A DNA stretch of 64,000 bases, taken from Myxococcales bacterium. GTDB lineage: Bacteria; Myxococcota_A; Polyangia; Polyangiales; Polyangiaceae. Under the pieces are notes generated by a model. It was not told the DNA's origin. It searched no databases and was given only the letters and a program-made list of their open reading frames with translations. The DNA lies in assembly GCA_016706225.1 (NCBI GenBank), contig JADJKB010000021.1, positions 434,001 through 498,000 of the forward strand, given 5' to 3'. The position numbers and the translations under genes were made by a program. Below, one piece after another: positions 34,654 to 43,703 of the stretch (the first letter of the stretch is position 1; each line of letters opens with the position of its first letter).

Positions 34654-35733
34654 TCACTTTCCCCTCGCCTCATCGATGGCTGCTTGAATGCCCGCATTCA
34701 ACGAACCGGCTGCCTCGAACACCTGTTCGCGGAAGGCTTCCGTTTGCTTCATGAAGTTGCTGTACTTCTTGAGTCCGACGTGGAGGTTGCGCTCTGCTTT
34801 CAGGCCATCGAGTCGCATGCGCCATCCACCAATCGGATCTCGAGGAATCGGAAGTGGATAGTTGACCTCCATCCATTGAAAGCGCTCGGCGACGGTCCGC
34901 GCTTTGCAGTCGTGCTCAGCTGCAAACTTCTCTCCTTCGTCTGTAAAGGTGAGTGGAGCTACCTGGGCTCGGACGGTGGCTCGGTCGCGCGTCGTTGGTT
35001 CAAACGCGTCTTCGCTGAGAAAGCGCAGGGCCTCATCGATGTCATCAATCGTACGTTCCATGTCCGCGCCCAGCGACTTTATGAGGCCGTCGCTCATGTC
35101 GTCAGCCACTCCGCGAAGGCGGACCCACACTTGCGCGAAGTCCTCACGGGTGGGCGCCGCAGTGATTCCACGACCCACTCCGAGGTGCTTCTTTGCCCGG
35201 TGTGGAACCTCGTCAGCAGAAGAACTTGACCAATGCGAGGGACCACGTGCCCGAGTCATAATCGCGCACGCCAGGCCGAAATAGAAAAGGGCTATCGAGT
35301 GAAGTATGCCTTCGTGCCGATGGCCAGCGTGGTGCGCGCTGTTGCGGAACTCGTGAAGGATACGAATCGACTCAGCTTCATCCGAATCGAGGAGCTTGGT
35401 TATTTCAGCCAATTTCACCTTGTCGACGAAGTGTTGGCCTTGGGCGCGCGACACGACTTTGAGATCAACTTCGGGAGGTTTGTTGCGATCCCAACGGCGC
35501 TGGTTCTCCGCGGCGATAGTTCGAGCGTGTGAGTGCAGCGCAAGCTCTACGACATTGTCGACAAGCATGAGCCCAAAGCGCGAAAAGTTTCGGTCTCTGA
35601 GCGCGAGCTGGTCGAGCGCAAGATCGAGTTGATCAAGCTGATCGGCGGAGAACTGCGCTTGGGTGCTCCACATGGGATCGAGGTCAGCCGCAGGAAGAGG
35701 AAGATGATGCATCCGCATCGATGAGGCAAGCAT
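34654..35733 (-). CDS. HEPN-like hypothetical protein
   Basis: A protein of about 359 residues (a longer frame to 35799 exists). The N-terminal half is helical and ends with LHEFRNSAHHAG, an R-x4-H motif typical of HEPN ribonucleases, followed by a hydrophobic helix (GILHSIALFYFGLACAIM). The C-terminal half is a separate charged helical domain (DVAPLTFTDEGEKFA-like composition). It faces the ABC operon tail to tail. It may be an RNase of an abortive-infection pair, but no matching MNT antitoxin is next to it. Confidence 0.6.
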   Translation of the reverse strand: MLASSMRMHHLPLPAADLDPMWSTQAQFSADQLDQLDLALDQLALRDRNFSRFGLMLVDNVVELALHSHARTIAAENQRRWDRNKPPEVDLKVVSRAQGQHFVDKVKLAEITKLLDSDEAESIRILHEFRNSAHHAGHRHEGILHSIALFYFGLACAIMTRARGPSHWSSSSADEVPHRAKKHLGVGRGITAAPTREDFAQVWVRLRGVADDMSDGLIKSLGADMERTIDDIDEALRFLSEDAFEPTTRDRATVRAQVAPLTFTDEGEKFAAEHDCKARTVAERFQWMEVNYPLPIPRDPIGGWRMRLDGLKAERNLHVGLKKYSNFMKQTEAFREQVFEAAGSLNAGIQAAIDEARGK

Positions 35734-35829
35734 CAGGACGATCGCGCCGCGGCGTCCTGACGGTCCGCCCAACGTATCGGCGTTCACCTGCCGGCGCACA
35801 GAGGGGAGCGAGGTGACCGACGGCGACCG

Positions 35830-35991
35830 TCAATGCAACGGCATGCTAGGCGGCGAATCGCTCTTGGGCTCAGGAAGCAATTGCCCGAGCTGCGCCAAGA
35901 ACAGCGGGCCGCTCCGATGCTCGTAGTGCTCCTTCACCGCACGGCGCACATTCCCCATGTCGCGGCCTGATTCATTGTTGTCGTCGTCCAC
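35830..35991 (-). CDS. Possible small protein
   Basis: A 53-codon frame from GTG 35991 to TGA 35830, below the usual size for gene callers. It reads GRDMGNVRRAVKEHYEHRSGP then LFLAQLGQLLPEPKSDSPPS, with good third-position GC in the middle. The latter half recalls the start of an OST-HTH-type helix pair. It could be a fragment of a larger lost gene. Confidence 0.3.
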   Translation of the reverse strand: MDDDNNESGRDMGNVRRAVKEHYEHRSGPLFLAQLGQLLPEPKSDSPPSMPLH

Positions 35992-36273
35992 GTTAGGACT
36001 ATCGTAACGATATTCTGAGGCGGGCGCGAGCGGGAGAATGACGATGCTGAGCTGGCGGTGCCCAACGGTTGCGATTCACTTGGCGTGCAGCGCGATCACT
36101 TCATGCGTGCTGGCACAAGGATGCCATCTCCCTTGGCGTGGGGAGAAACAGCAGGGGAGAACCTGGCCCCACGCCCGCAGGTGTTCGGCGCACCGAGGTC
36201 CGTTCGGGCTTCCGCGTCACCGGCGATCGGAGTCGTCCATCTTGGGGTCGCGCATGACCAGCGTTTCGCTCCA

Positions 36274-37263
36274 ATGACCACCGGTTCGTTGTTTCCCAAA
36301 GCGGGCCCGCCTCGGTTCACTCCGCTGAACGAGATGAGGCACGAGGCCCTCGCGGTGGAGACCGAAGAACAACTTGCCGCAAACGCCAGTGCCTGGGGCA
36401 TCGTGTCCGTCGGCGGCGGTGTCGGGTTAGCTACGCAGTACGCTTCCTATCGAGCATACCAACTCTCCTACGTCGTCGAGCTCGATGACTCGGGGCCGAT
36501 GCTGGAGCCGCCGCCCGGCGCGGTGTACTACCCCTGGAGGATCTACTTCGGCCACAGCTACGAGGAAGTGATTTCCGGGGACGCGCGAACCTTCAACGCA
36601 GACGCACGCGCGAGCTTCCTCAATTGGGGCGGAGCGATCTCCGCGTTCACCCAGAGGTCCAAGCTTTCGAGCAAGATGGCTGGCCGCGGATTGGTCCCAG
36701 TTAGCGGACAGGCAATCTTCGCGAAGAGCCCCTCGGAGGTCTACGGGAACTACCGGGCCGAAGGTCCTGCTGTGCCCATTTTCACAGAGTTCCGGCAGAT
36801 CCCCTACCGCTCAGAACTCCCCGGAAAAATGGCGTGGATTTACCCAATCGAAGTCGAAATCCGTTTCACCCGGGTTCAGATTTCCGAAGATGGAACTTGG
36901 GGCAGCACCCCGTGGAATCTTCGCGCCGATTGCCTGCTGAACGCTACGGTTGTCCCGGTCTCAGACCCAACGGTCCTGGAGGCCCAGCGCGTCGACAGCC
37001 CGGAAAGCGTCAACCTGTCATGGGTTACGCGTATCTCGGCGTTCGATGGTGACAGGGTCGAGTGCGCTACGTCCGGAAGTTTCAGTGATCATGTCACGTC
37101 GTCAACCCAGATCGCACGAGGCGCGATGCAGCCGGTAACCGTGAGTTCATCGCTCTCCGCATCCGGTGAGTTCCGCGCATCGAACGCGAAGTCGTCGTAC
37201 GCGGTTTCTTGGACCGCCCAAGCGATCCCCAAGGCATCCGCAGGCGCTGGAGTTGTGCAGTGA
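36274..37263 (+). CDS. Unrecognised beta-rich protein
   Basis: A 329-residue protein from ATG 36274 (an alternative GTG at 36058 adds 72 residues). I do not recognise it. It begins with an amphipathic helix, then has a glycine-rich turn (VSVGGGVGLATQYASYR), followed by many short beta strands (YQLSYVVELDD, YYPWRIYFG, WIYPIEVEIRFTRVQI, CLLNATVVPVSD). Long Ser/Thr-rich strands occur at the end (PVTVSSSLSASGEFRASNAKS). No signal peptide is clear. The profile could suit a pore-forming or secreted structural protein. The 270 bases after it hold no gene. Confidence 0.5.
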   Translation: MTTGSLFPKAGPPRFTPLNEMRHEALAVETEEQLAANASAWGIVSVGGGVGLATQYASYRAYQLSYVVELDDSGPMLEPPPGAVYYPWRIYFGHSYEEVISGDARTFNADARASFLNWGGAISAFTQRSKLSSKMAGRGLVPVSGQAIFAKSPSEVYGNYRAEGPAVPIFTEFRQIPYRSELPGKMAWIYPIEVEIRFTRVQISEDGTWGSTPWNLRADCLLNATVVPVSDPTVLEAQRVDSPESVNLSWVTRISAFDGDRVECATSGSFSDHVTSSTQIARGAMQPVTVSSSLSASGEFRASNAKSSYAVSWTAQAIPKASAGAGVVQ

Positions 37264-37533
37264 CGGCAACGCGGACACTCAGCTCGGCCGGACGCCCACG
37301 CCATTGCGCTAGGCGCAACGCTGGCGTCTTGACCTCTCGCTTCGCCGCCCACGCACCCGTTTGGCCCGCGGCCGGCCACCGGGTGAGCTTGGGGCTCAGC
37401 GGCTGTCACGCCGCTTTCACCTGCCCACCTTTCTGGGGGGTGGTGACCCGCCGACCGTCGCGCTAGCCGCCGGTCTTTCCGCTTGGACCGTTGACCGGGA
37501 GTTCGCAGGTCTTACTTTGCGACCGGAGCGGCC

Positions 37534-38181
37534 GTGGAAGACAAAAAGAATCCGCCGGTTCTTGGCTTGGCTGGACAGCTTTTGGTGAACCTTTTTGCCA
37601 GTCGGTCGGAGGATTGGTCCTTCACTGAAGGACCTTTGTCTGGCGCCCAGGCAGTCGCTGACGCGATTCGGCGGTCGGTCGAGAGCGGCGAAGCAGTTCG
37701 ATTGGACGAAGCGGTGGATCGAAACGTCATCTTGCGAGGCTTTGAGATCTACGTGGAGGGCCTGAAGCACGAAATCGGGCTCATCTCGTGGACCGATTTG
37801 GACAACCCGAACTTGTATCGCCACATCGCCGCTTCCAGTGGTGCAACCGAAGCCGTGCCTCTTCCCCGTGCAGGCCTGCTCGGACTTCAAGAGCGCGCTG
37901 CACTTGACCGGCCAACAGCGGCACTCGTGGTTCACAATCACCCACCCAGTGAGGAACGAGAATTCTTCACGGAGATGCTGGGCTTCCTCCCAGGCCCATC
38001 CGCACAGGATCGGGACCTCTCAGACAAGCTGCGGAAGTATTTCCGCAATCTGGGCTCCAGCGTGCAGCTCGAAGCGCTGCTGTTCGAAGGCGAATTCTGG
38101 AGGCCAATTCAGTGGCAATCGCACGCAGTGCTCGCGCGCGTGCTTTCTGATCTATTTCAGGGGCCTTCCGACAAGCGCTGA
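37534..38181 (+). CDS. RadC-like JAB/MPN-domain protein
   Basis: A 215-residue protein with GTG start. It carries a JAMM-type site: H134 and H136 in VVHNHP, then S156-x-x-D159 in GPSAQDRDLSD. These match the HxH-x(n)-S-x2-D zinc ligands of RadC. The HNHPPSEE insertion between the two halves is longer than in housekeeping RadC. RadC-like genes are frequent cargo of integrative islands, and their biochemical role is unsettled. It stands alone between an unknown protein and the IS630-hit gene. Confidence 0.7.
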   Translation: MEDKKNPPVLGLAGQLLVNLFASRSEDWSFTEGPLSGAQAVADAIRRSVESGEAVRLDEAVDRNVILRGFEIYVEGLKHEIGLISWTDLDNPNLYRHIAASSGATEAVPLPRAGLLGLQERAALDRPTAALVVHNHPPSEEREFFTEMLGFLPGPSAQDRDLSDKLRKYFRNLGSSVQLEALLFEGEFWRPIQWQSHAVLARVLSDLFQGPSDKR

Positions 38182-38292
38182 ACCGGGCCACTTCGCAGGC
38201 GGGGACCTTCATTCGTCGGGGCGATCCAGCAATTCGACTAGCGTCCGCGCTCACCCGACTTTGTGTCGGGGTCGTCGTGGGGGCGACGGTGT

Positions 38293-39471
38293 ATGCAGCG
38301 GGCCATGAGTTCCGCGTTGAAGGCCGACGACGATAACGGAATTACGCTGACCCGCGAAGACCTCTTCGACCTGGTCTGGTCCAAGCCGATGTCCAAGCTC
38401 GCTCCCGAGTTCGGCATGTCCGACGTCGCGCTTGCCAAGCGGTGCAAGCGGCTCGGGATCCCGTACCCAGGGGTGGGCTACTGGGCCCGACTGGCCGCTG
38501 GGCAGAAGCTCAAGCGCCCGAAGCTGCCACCGCCGCCGAAATCTCTCAAGCCGTGGGAGCTGGAGATCACGTTCCGCAAGCCGCCCGTGCAGCGGCACGA
38601 GGAGCCGGAGCCGCCCGCGCCGGAAGTCGTGGTGCGCGACGCGCTTCGGTCGCCTCACGCCGTCGTCGACCGCCTTCGCGCCGAGCTGCGCGAAGCAGGG
38701 CCCGACCACAATGGCCTGCTGCGGGTTTCGCAGACAAGGGTCACCGACACCGCGCTCAAGATCGGCCCTGACTCGATCAGCAGGACGCTCCGAGCGCTCG
38801 ACGCGCTGTTCAAGGTGCTGGCGGAGCGCGAGCACGAGGTGCTCCTGGTGGAGACCGGCTACGAGAAGAACCTGGCGATCAAGGTCACCGTCGAGGGCGA
38901 GAACGTCGAGCTGACCCTCGAAGAGGTCGTCGGCTGGCGCCCTCACTTCGCCACCGAGGACGAGAAGCGAGACCACAAGAGCCTGGGCACCCAGGTCCCG
39001 AAACACGACCGCTACCCGTCCGGCCAGCTCAAGCTCCGCGTCCAGGGCGGCTCGATCTGGTCCGACTCGAAGGCGGTGCGACTCGAAGAACTGCTCGGCC
39101 GCGTGGTCGTGGACGTCGAGCGCGCCGCCAAAAAGCTCCGGCAGGGCCGCATCGACATGGAGCGGCAGCATGCCGAGCGAGAAGCCGAGCAGCGCAGGCG
39201 TCTCCGCACTGAGCGTCTCGGCTGGTACAAGCGCGAGCTGGCGAAGGCGTTCGAGCGCATGGCCGCAGACTGGCGCAAATCGCAAGACCTTCAAGCGTTC
39301 GTGACCGCCTACGAGCAGGCTCTCGGGACCAAGCAGCTCGACTCGGTCACCGAGCGCTGGCTCGCGGCTGTGAAGCGCTACGCGAAGGCGGTCGACCCGC
39401 TCAACGAGGTCGAGCAGCTGGCCACGGAGCTAAATGACCGGTCGCGATTGTCGATCGCGGACGGCTGTTAG
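38293..39471 (+). pseudogene. Conserved hypothetical DNA-binding-type protein, last codons replaced by IS630
   Basis: The protein reads ITLTREDLFDLVWSKPMSKL then FGMSDVALAKRCKRLGIPYPGVGYWARLAAGQ, an HTH-like block common to a family of island hypotheticals of unknown function. Long charged helices follow. At codon CTA (39430-39432) the IS630 element begins, so the present protein ends with 13 foreign residues. Removing the IS and one TA restores the frame into 40728-40820. Since only the tail is lost, the product may still be partly functional. Confidence 0.75.
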
Positions 39472-40725
39472 GAGTTGAAGTTGCCCCCCCACGCCCGTGC
39501 TCGGCTGCGCCTGCGCGCGGGCTTCCCCCCCAAATCGGCCGCTGCGCGGCCTCAGGGGGGGAAAACGTCGTGGGATGGATTGAAAAGTTGGGAACCATCG
39601 ACGATGACGGAGTTGCAAGACAACCAACATCGGAGGTTCCCGTGGGCATCTTACCGCGTTTGCCGCGACACGAACGACGACGATTGCTACACATCGGGCG
39701 CAGCAGTGGCGACCCCGCCACAGCCCTGCGATTTCAGGCCGTTTACAAGCTGCTCTGCGGTCAGCGCACCGTCGCGGTTGCTCGTGCGCTCGACCTTGCC
39801 GTTTCGACCGTCGTCAAGGCCGCGAATCGATTCTCCGAGCAGGGCATCTTCGGCCTCTACGACCAGCGCAAAGGAAACGGGGCGCCCAAGGTCGATGCTG
39901 ACTTCCGCGACGAGCTCTGGCGGGTGCTCGAGCGCGTTCCCCTCGACTTCGGCTGGGAACGTCCCAGCTGGACCCGCGAGCTGCTCTGTCTCGAGTTGGA
40001 GCGGCGCGGCTTCGGCCGCATTGCCGTTTGCACCATGGGCCGCGCACTGCGCGATCGGGGCGCGACTCGGCGCCCCAAAGCCCATCGTGCTCTGCCCCTG
40101 GCGCAAGGCCAAGCGCGAGCACCGCCTTCGCGCGCTTCGGCGCCTGGCGGAGACCGCATCTGCCCGGCAGCCCGTCTTCTACTGCGATGAGGTCGACATC
40201 CACCTCAACCCGAAAATCGGCCGCGACTGGATGCTCCCGGGGTCCAACGCCGGGTGGTCACGCCGGGCAAGAACCATAAGGCCTACATCGCCGGCGCTCT
40301 CGACGCCCGAACCGGCCAGCTCGTCTGGGTCGACGCCGAGAGCAAGGCGAGCTGGCTTTTCTGCAAGCTCCTCTGGCGCTTGGTGGAGCAGAACCCGCAA
40401 GCCCGCACCATCCACCTCATCGTCGACAACTACGTCATCCACAGCAGCAAGGTCACACGCGAGGTCCTCGCTCACTTCGCCGACAAGATCCAGCTACACT
40501 TCCTGCCTCCCTACTGCCCGGACGCCAACCGCATCGAGCGCGTTTGGCTCGACCTCCACGCCAATGTCACCAGGAACCATCGCTGCGTCACACTTCCCGA
40601 GTTGATGCGCCATGTCCGACGCTTCCTCAATGACTTCAACCGTCGCCACACTCGCGGCCTCGCGCTGCGGCGGGCGGCCTGACGCAGCCGATCGCAAATC
40701 GCTACGCGAATTGCGATCGGTCATT
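39433..40725 (+). mobile_element. IS630-family insertion sequence with TA target duplication
   Basis: Ends start AATGACCGGTCGCGATT on the left and, read inward, AATGACCGATCGCAATT on the right; together with the flanking TA 17 of 19 positions match. TA is present at 39431-39432 and 40726-40727, the IS630 target. The element is 1293 bases and holds one transposase frame with two compensating shifts. It sits in the last codons of the 38293 gene. Confidence 0.9.
39642..40682 (+). pseudogene. IS630 transposase, two compensating frameshifts
   Basis: It starts at GTG 39642 behind GGAGG. The first part (ALRFQAVYKLLCGQRTVAVARA) is the HTH region. Around 40060 the frame must change by one to read GAPKPIVLCPWRKAKREHRLRAL and YCDEVDIHLNPKIGRDWMLPG, which carries the first catalytic acid (DE in CDEVD). 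Around 40240 it changes back to read VTPGKNHKAYIAGALD, VDNYVIHSS (second acid) and YCPDANRIERVWLDLHANV (third acid). IS630 elements sometimes use one programmed shift; two opposite shifts are more likely mutation. It could be mobilised only by an intact copy elsewhere. Confidence 0.85.
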
Positions 40726-40727
40726 TA

Positions 40728-40820
40728 GAACCCAGCGACGAGGTGCTGGAGGCGGAGTGGAAGGAGCACGAAGGGCGAGAGCGAATGCGCGCTAGCCAGC
40801 GCTCCTCGAAGGAATACTGA
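40728..40820 (+). pseudogene. Displaced C-terminus of the 38293 gene
   Basis: Read in the frame of the 38293 gene after removing the IS630 copy, this segment gives EPSDEVLEAEWKEHEGRERM and a short tail ending KEY before TGA 40818-40820. The charged helical composition continues that of the upstream gene. It has no start of its own. Confidence 0.75.
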
Positions 40821-40956
40821 GCCTGTCGTCACTGCCGCGTAGTGCGCCTTGCTGTGCGGTGTTCAACGGCGTGACGCCCGAGCCCCGCAGCCCCGCCCTC
40901 CAGCGCGGCGCTGGCAGCTTTGCGCCAGCTGCGGCGTTCTCGTACGGTTCCGGGCA

Positions 40957-42105
40957 ATGCATTGCCCATACTGTGGCTACGACAAGCCGGACGAGTTCAC
41001 GGACGAACATGTGGTCCCCCGAGCCCTCGGCGGCGGCGTCCAACCGACAAATCCCTTCATCCTACGCATTTGCGAACCCTGCAATTCCGCGTGCGGGCGC
41101 TGGATCGACGGTCCATTTGTCCGTAGCTGGTTGATCCACAACGCGCGCGCGGCCTGCGCCGTGGAGTTCTGTGACCCGACCGCGAAGCCGGTTGTCCCGT
41201 TGACCTTCATTGGTGCGATGAAGGCTTGGTCTCACGACGGAACAATCTGCGACTTCTGGCTTGGCCCCTTTGGCGATCACATCTACCACGTTCACCAATC
41301 CCACCCGGATCAGCCCACCTTTGTCGGGAAACCTCCGCATGTGCGCAACTCAGACTGGGATCCCGGAGCGGTCTACATCGCATACGTCACGCGCGATCCG
41401 ATCTGGCACGACATCATCTGGAGAAGCGCAAAAGCCGCGTTACGCGGGGCCCCGATTCACTTCGTGAACGCAGCGCCCAAAGGCCATCTGCCACCGCACC
41501 CGCCCGTACCGACGGAGCGGGCTCATCACATCGAGTTCATCAAGTCATTGCCAGTGGGGGAGATGCGCGACCACGAGGTAGCGATCTCAACCGATCTCGG
41601 CGCGCGCTTTCTGGCCAAGCTCGCCCTCGGATTCGGTTGCCTCTTCTTGTCGCCCGGGTTTGCGACCAGCTCCGACGCGGCTCAGCTTCGCCGGTTTCTT
41701 TGGGGGCGCAATTCGGACGAGCGCGACAATGTGCCCATCCGCGGATCGGGCTTCCTGGGGTCCAACGAGGAGCTGGTGAAAACGTTCGGGTGGGAGAGTT
41801 GTCACACTCTCGCCCTCTTCCCGTCCGGGGGGGAGTTGGCGATGGTCGTGGTGTTTTACGGAAGGCATGGCGCAGCGCTGGTGATGTCGTCCGACCCGAA
41901 CCACTGGCGCGGCCACATGGGCGACAGTGGTGCGGCGTGGGTCGTCGCCCCGGGTCTGCGCCGCTGCGCCGGGCCGACCCCCCTGGCAGAGTTCCTCGTC
42001 GAAAAGCATTCGGGGAATCCGACGGGCGTTCTCGCAGATCTTTGCGAGCAGTTAGCGCGCGCGTCGCGCTTTGAGGTGCCGCCGAGGAGTCAGGCGAGAA
42101 GGTAG
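40957..42105 (+). CDS. HNH-type endonuclease-like protein, second copy type
   Basis: A 382-residue protein from ATG 40957. The zinc/HNH site is at the very start: CPYCG (C3, C6), DEHVVPRALGG (E17, H18) and CEPCNSACG (C39, C42, N43). The arrangement matches the gene at 20049, but the C-terminal domains share no evident sequence. The rest (FLAKLALGFGCLFLSPG, WESCHTLALFPSGGELAMVVVFYG) is an unknown recognition part. It is probably a nuclease of a defence or mobile-element system. The extended frame upstream to 40849 has no family match. Confidence 0.78.
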   Translation: MHCPYCGYDKPDEFTDEHVVPRALGGGVQPTNPFILRICEPCNSACGRWIDGPFVRSWLIHNARAACAVEFCDPTAKPVVPLTFIGAMKAWSHDGTICDFWLGPFGDHIYHVHQSHPDQPTFVGKPPHVRNSDWDPGAVYIAYVTRDPIWHDIIWRSAKAALRGAPIHFVNAAPKGHLPPHPPVPTERAHHIEFIKSLPVGEMRDHEVAISTDLGARFLAKLALGFGCLFLSPGFATSSDAAQLRRFLWGRNSDERDNVPIRGSGFLGSNEELVKTFGWESCHTLALFPSGGELAMVVVFYGRHGAALVMSSDPNHWRGHMGDSGAAWVVAPGLRRCAGPTPLAEFLVEKHSGNPTGVLADLCEQLARASRFEVPPRSQARR

Positions 42106-42129
42106 ATCGGTGACATTCGGACGAAAAGC

Positions 42130-42828
42130 TCACCAGGCGTTCGCGGGGCCCGCGCCGGTCGCTGCAGCAAGCCCGAGTGCTGTTAGTCGCGCGAGGCGCC
42201 GAAAGGTCCTGACACAGCTCTCAGCGTCCTTGAGCCGAAGGGAAGGCGAGTACTCCGGTAAATTCTTCAGGTGGTTCATGGCGGCTTGACGGTCCGCACC
42301 TCGATGTGAGCGCAGCCACCTCTGCGCCCGCTGACGGACGTCTTCAAGGACGCCCACAACAGTCAGCTTGGCGTGTCCGTGGGCGATGTCGTGTCGCAGC
42401 CTGAGCCAGTCCCGGATCTTCTCGGCCGCGTCGGCAGGTCGAATTGTCATCATACCAAGGCCCCGCCCTTGATGTTGAGTCCAGGTCCAGGCATGGAAGG
42501 GATCGAAGTCAACTAGTTTCAAGAGATTACGCGAGTTTTCTGCATTGGGGGTACTGAAGTCTTGGATGTGCTTCAACACCTGTCCTCGTAGCAAGCTGCC
42601 CAGACCGCTCCCGCCAGGTGGATGAGCATGATCGAGTGCAGACTCCGCGAGATCCTGCAGAGCCGACTGCCACGCCGCAACTGAGAGAACCACCACTGCT
42701 CTGTTGAGCGATGGTTCCAGCGTGCGCAAGCCGCGTCCGCCTCCTCCGTGCGTTCGATGCACTGTGATGATGTTGTCGCAGTGCGCCATCGCCGTGTCGA
42801 ATCGCTCCCGCGCAGTTGCTAGGTCCAT
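42130..42828 (-). CDS. HEPN-domain protein (RiboL-PSP-like)
   Basis: A 232-residue protein, nearly all helical. The motif WLRLRHDIAHGHA contains R-x4-H, the RNase signature of HEPN domains, preceded by AAWQSALQDLAESALDHA, a helix found in the RiboL-PSP-HEPN group. It starts 13 bases from the IS21 end, so its original promoter was displaced by the insertion. An RNA-cutting toxin or scaffold is the likely role. No antitoxin partner is adjacent. Confidence 0.72.
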   Translation of the reverse strand: MDLATARERFDTAMAHCDNIITVHRTHGGGGRGLRTLEPSLNRAVVVLSVAAWQSALQDLAESALDHAHPPGGSGLGSLLRGQVLKHIQDFSTPNAENSRNLLKLVDFDPFHAWTWTQHQGRGLGMMTIRPADAAEKIRDWLRLRHDIAHGHAKLTVVGVLEDVRQRAQRWLRSHRGADRQAAMNHLKNLPEYSPSLRLKDAESCVRTFRRLARLTALGLAAATGAGPANAW

Positions 42829-42844
42829 TTGCTCCCTACCATGC

Positions 42845-42917
42845 GTATTCCGACCGACTTGAGCACCCGTTCCGCGCTGACGTGAGCAGTCATTCCGAAG
42901 GCATCTGAGCGCTGATC
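42845..42917. repeat. IS21 terminal repeats, left side (3 units)
   Basis: Three units with the pattern TTCCG, then 6-8 bases, then TGAGC stand in a row from 42848, 42872 and 42893. They are inverted relative to the six units at the other end and would be transposase-binding sites. Confidence 0.8.
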
Positions 42918-42944
42918 GGAGCGCAGCGACGGGTGGGGTTGGGG

Positions 42945-43703
42945 TCAGGACTGCTTGGTCGGTTCCTTGGTTAGGGCCTTCTTCGCGCGGATGGAGGGTC
43001 CGCCGAGCGAGACGACGTGGGCGTTGTGCACGACGCGGTCGCAGATCGCGTCAGCGATCGTCGGATCTCCGAGCGCTGCGTGCCAAGTTTTCGTCGCGAG
43101 CTGGGTGGTGATCACGGTCGACGACTTGCCGTAGCGATCCTCGAGCACCTCCAGCAGGTCGCGGCGCTGGTCGTCGGTCATCGGGTTGAGCAAGAAGTCG
43201 TCGAGCACCAGGACGTCGATGCGCGCGAGCTTGCCGAGCAGCGAGTTCGACGTGCCGGAGACACGCGCGAGCGCCAGCTCTTCGAGCACGCGCGGCACGC
43301 GGACGAAGAGCGAGCGGTGCCCGGCACGGCATGCAGCGTCCGCGAGCGCGGCACCGAGGTAGCTCTTCCCGACGCCGGTCTTGCCGATCACGATCACGTT
43401 GTGGTGCTCGCTGACCCAGCGGCAGGTGCCGAGCTGGCGGACGGTGGCCTTGGCGATGCCGCGCTCGGGATCGCACGCGACGTCTTCCAACGTCGCGTGG
43501 GTCGCGAGCTTGGCCTCTTTCAGGCGCCGTGCAGTGCGCCGGTTGTCGCGCGCGGTCCACTCGCGATCCACGATGATGCCGAGCTTCTCGTCGAAGTTGA
43601 GTCGTTGATCCGGCGGCGCGCGCATCAGCTCGCGTGTCGCCTCGGCCATGGCGCCGAGCCGCAGCTCGTCGAGCTTGGTGAGGGTGTCTTCGATGGTGGT
43701 CAA
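42945..43703 (-). CDS. istB: IS21 helper ATPase IstB
   Basis: A 252-residue AAA+ protein. Walker A is IGKTGVGKSYLG, Walker B is IDVLVLDDFLLNP, and sensor-like STVITTQLATKTWH follows. The N-terminus is the usual helical IstB domain (TLTKLDELRLGAMAEATRE). It remodels target DNA and licenses the IstA transposase. It overlaps istA by four bases, the standard IS21 arrangement. Length and motifs are complete. Confidence 0.97.
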   Translation of the reverse strand: MTTIEDTLTKLDELRLGAMAEATRELMRAPPDQRLNFDEKLGIIVDREWTARDNRRTARRLKEAKLATHATLEDVACDPERGIAKATVRQLGTCRWVSEHHNVIVIGKTGVGKSYLGAALADAACRAGHRSLFVRVPRVLEELALARVSGTSNSLLGKLARIDVLVLDDFLLNPMTDDQRRDLLEVLEDRYGKSSTVITTQLATKTWHAALGDPTIADAICDRVVHNAHVVSLGGPSIRAKKALTKEPTKQS

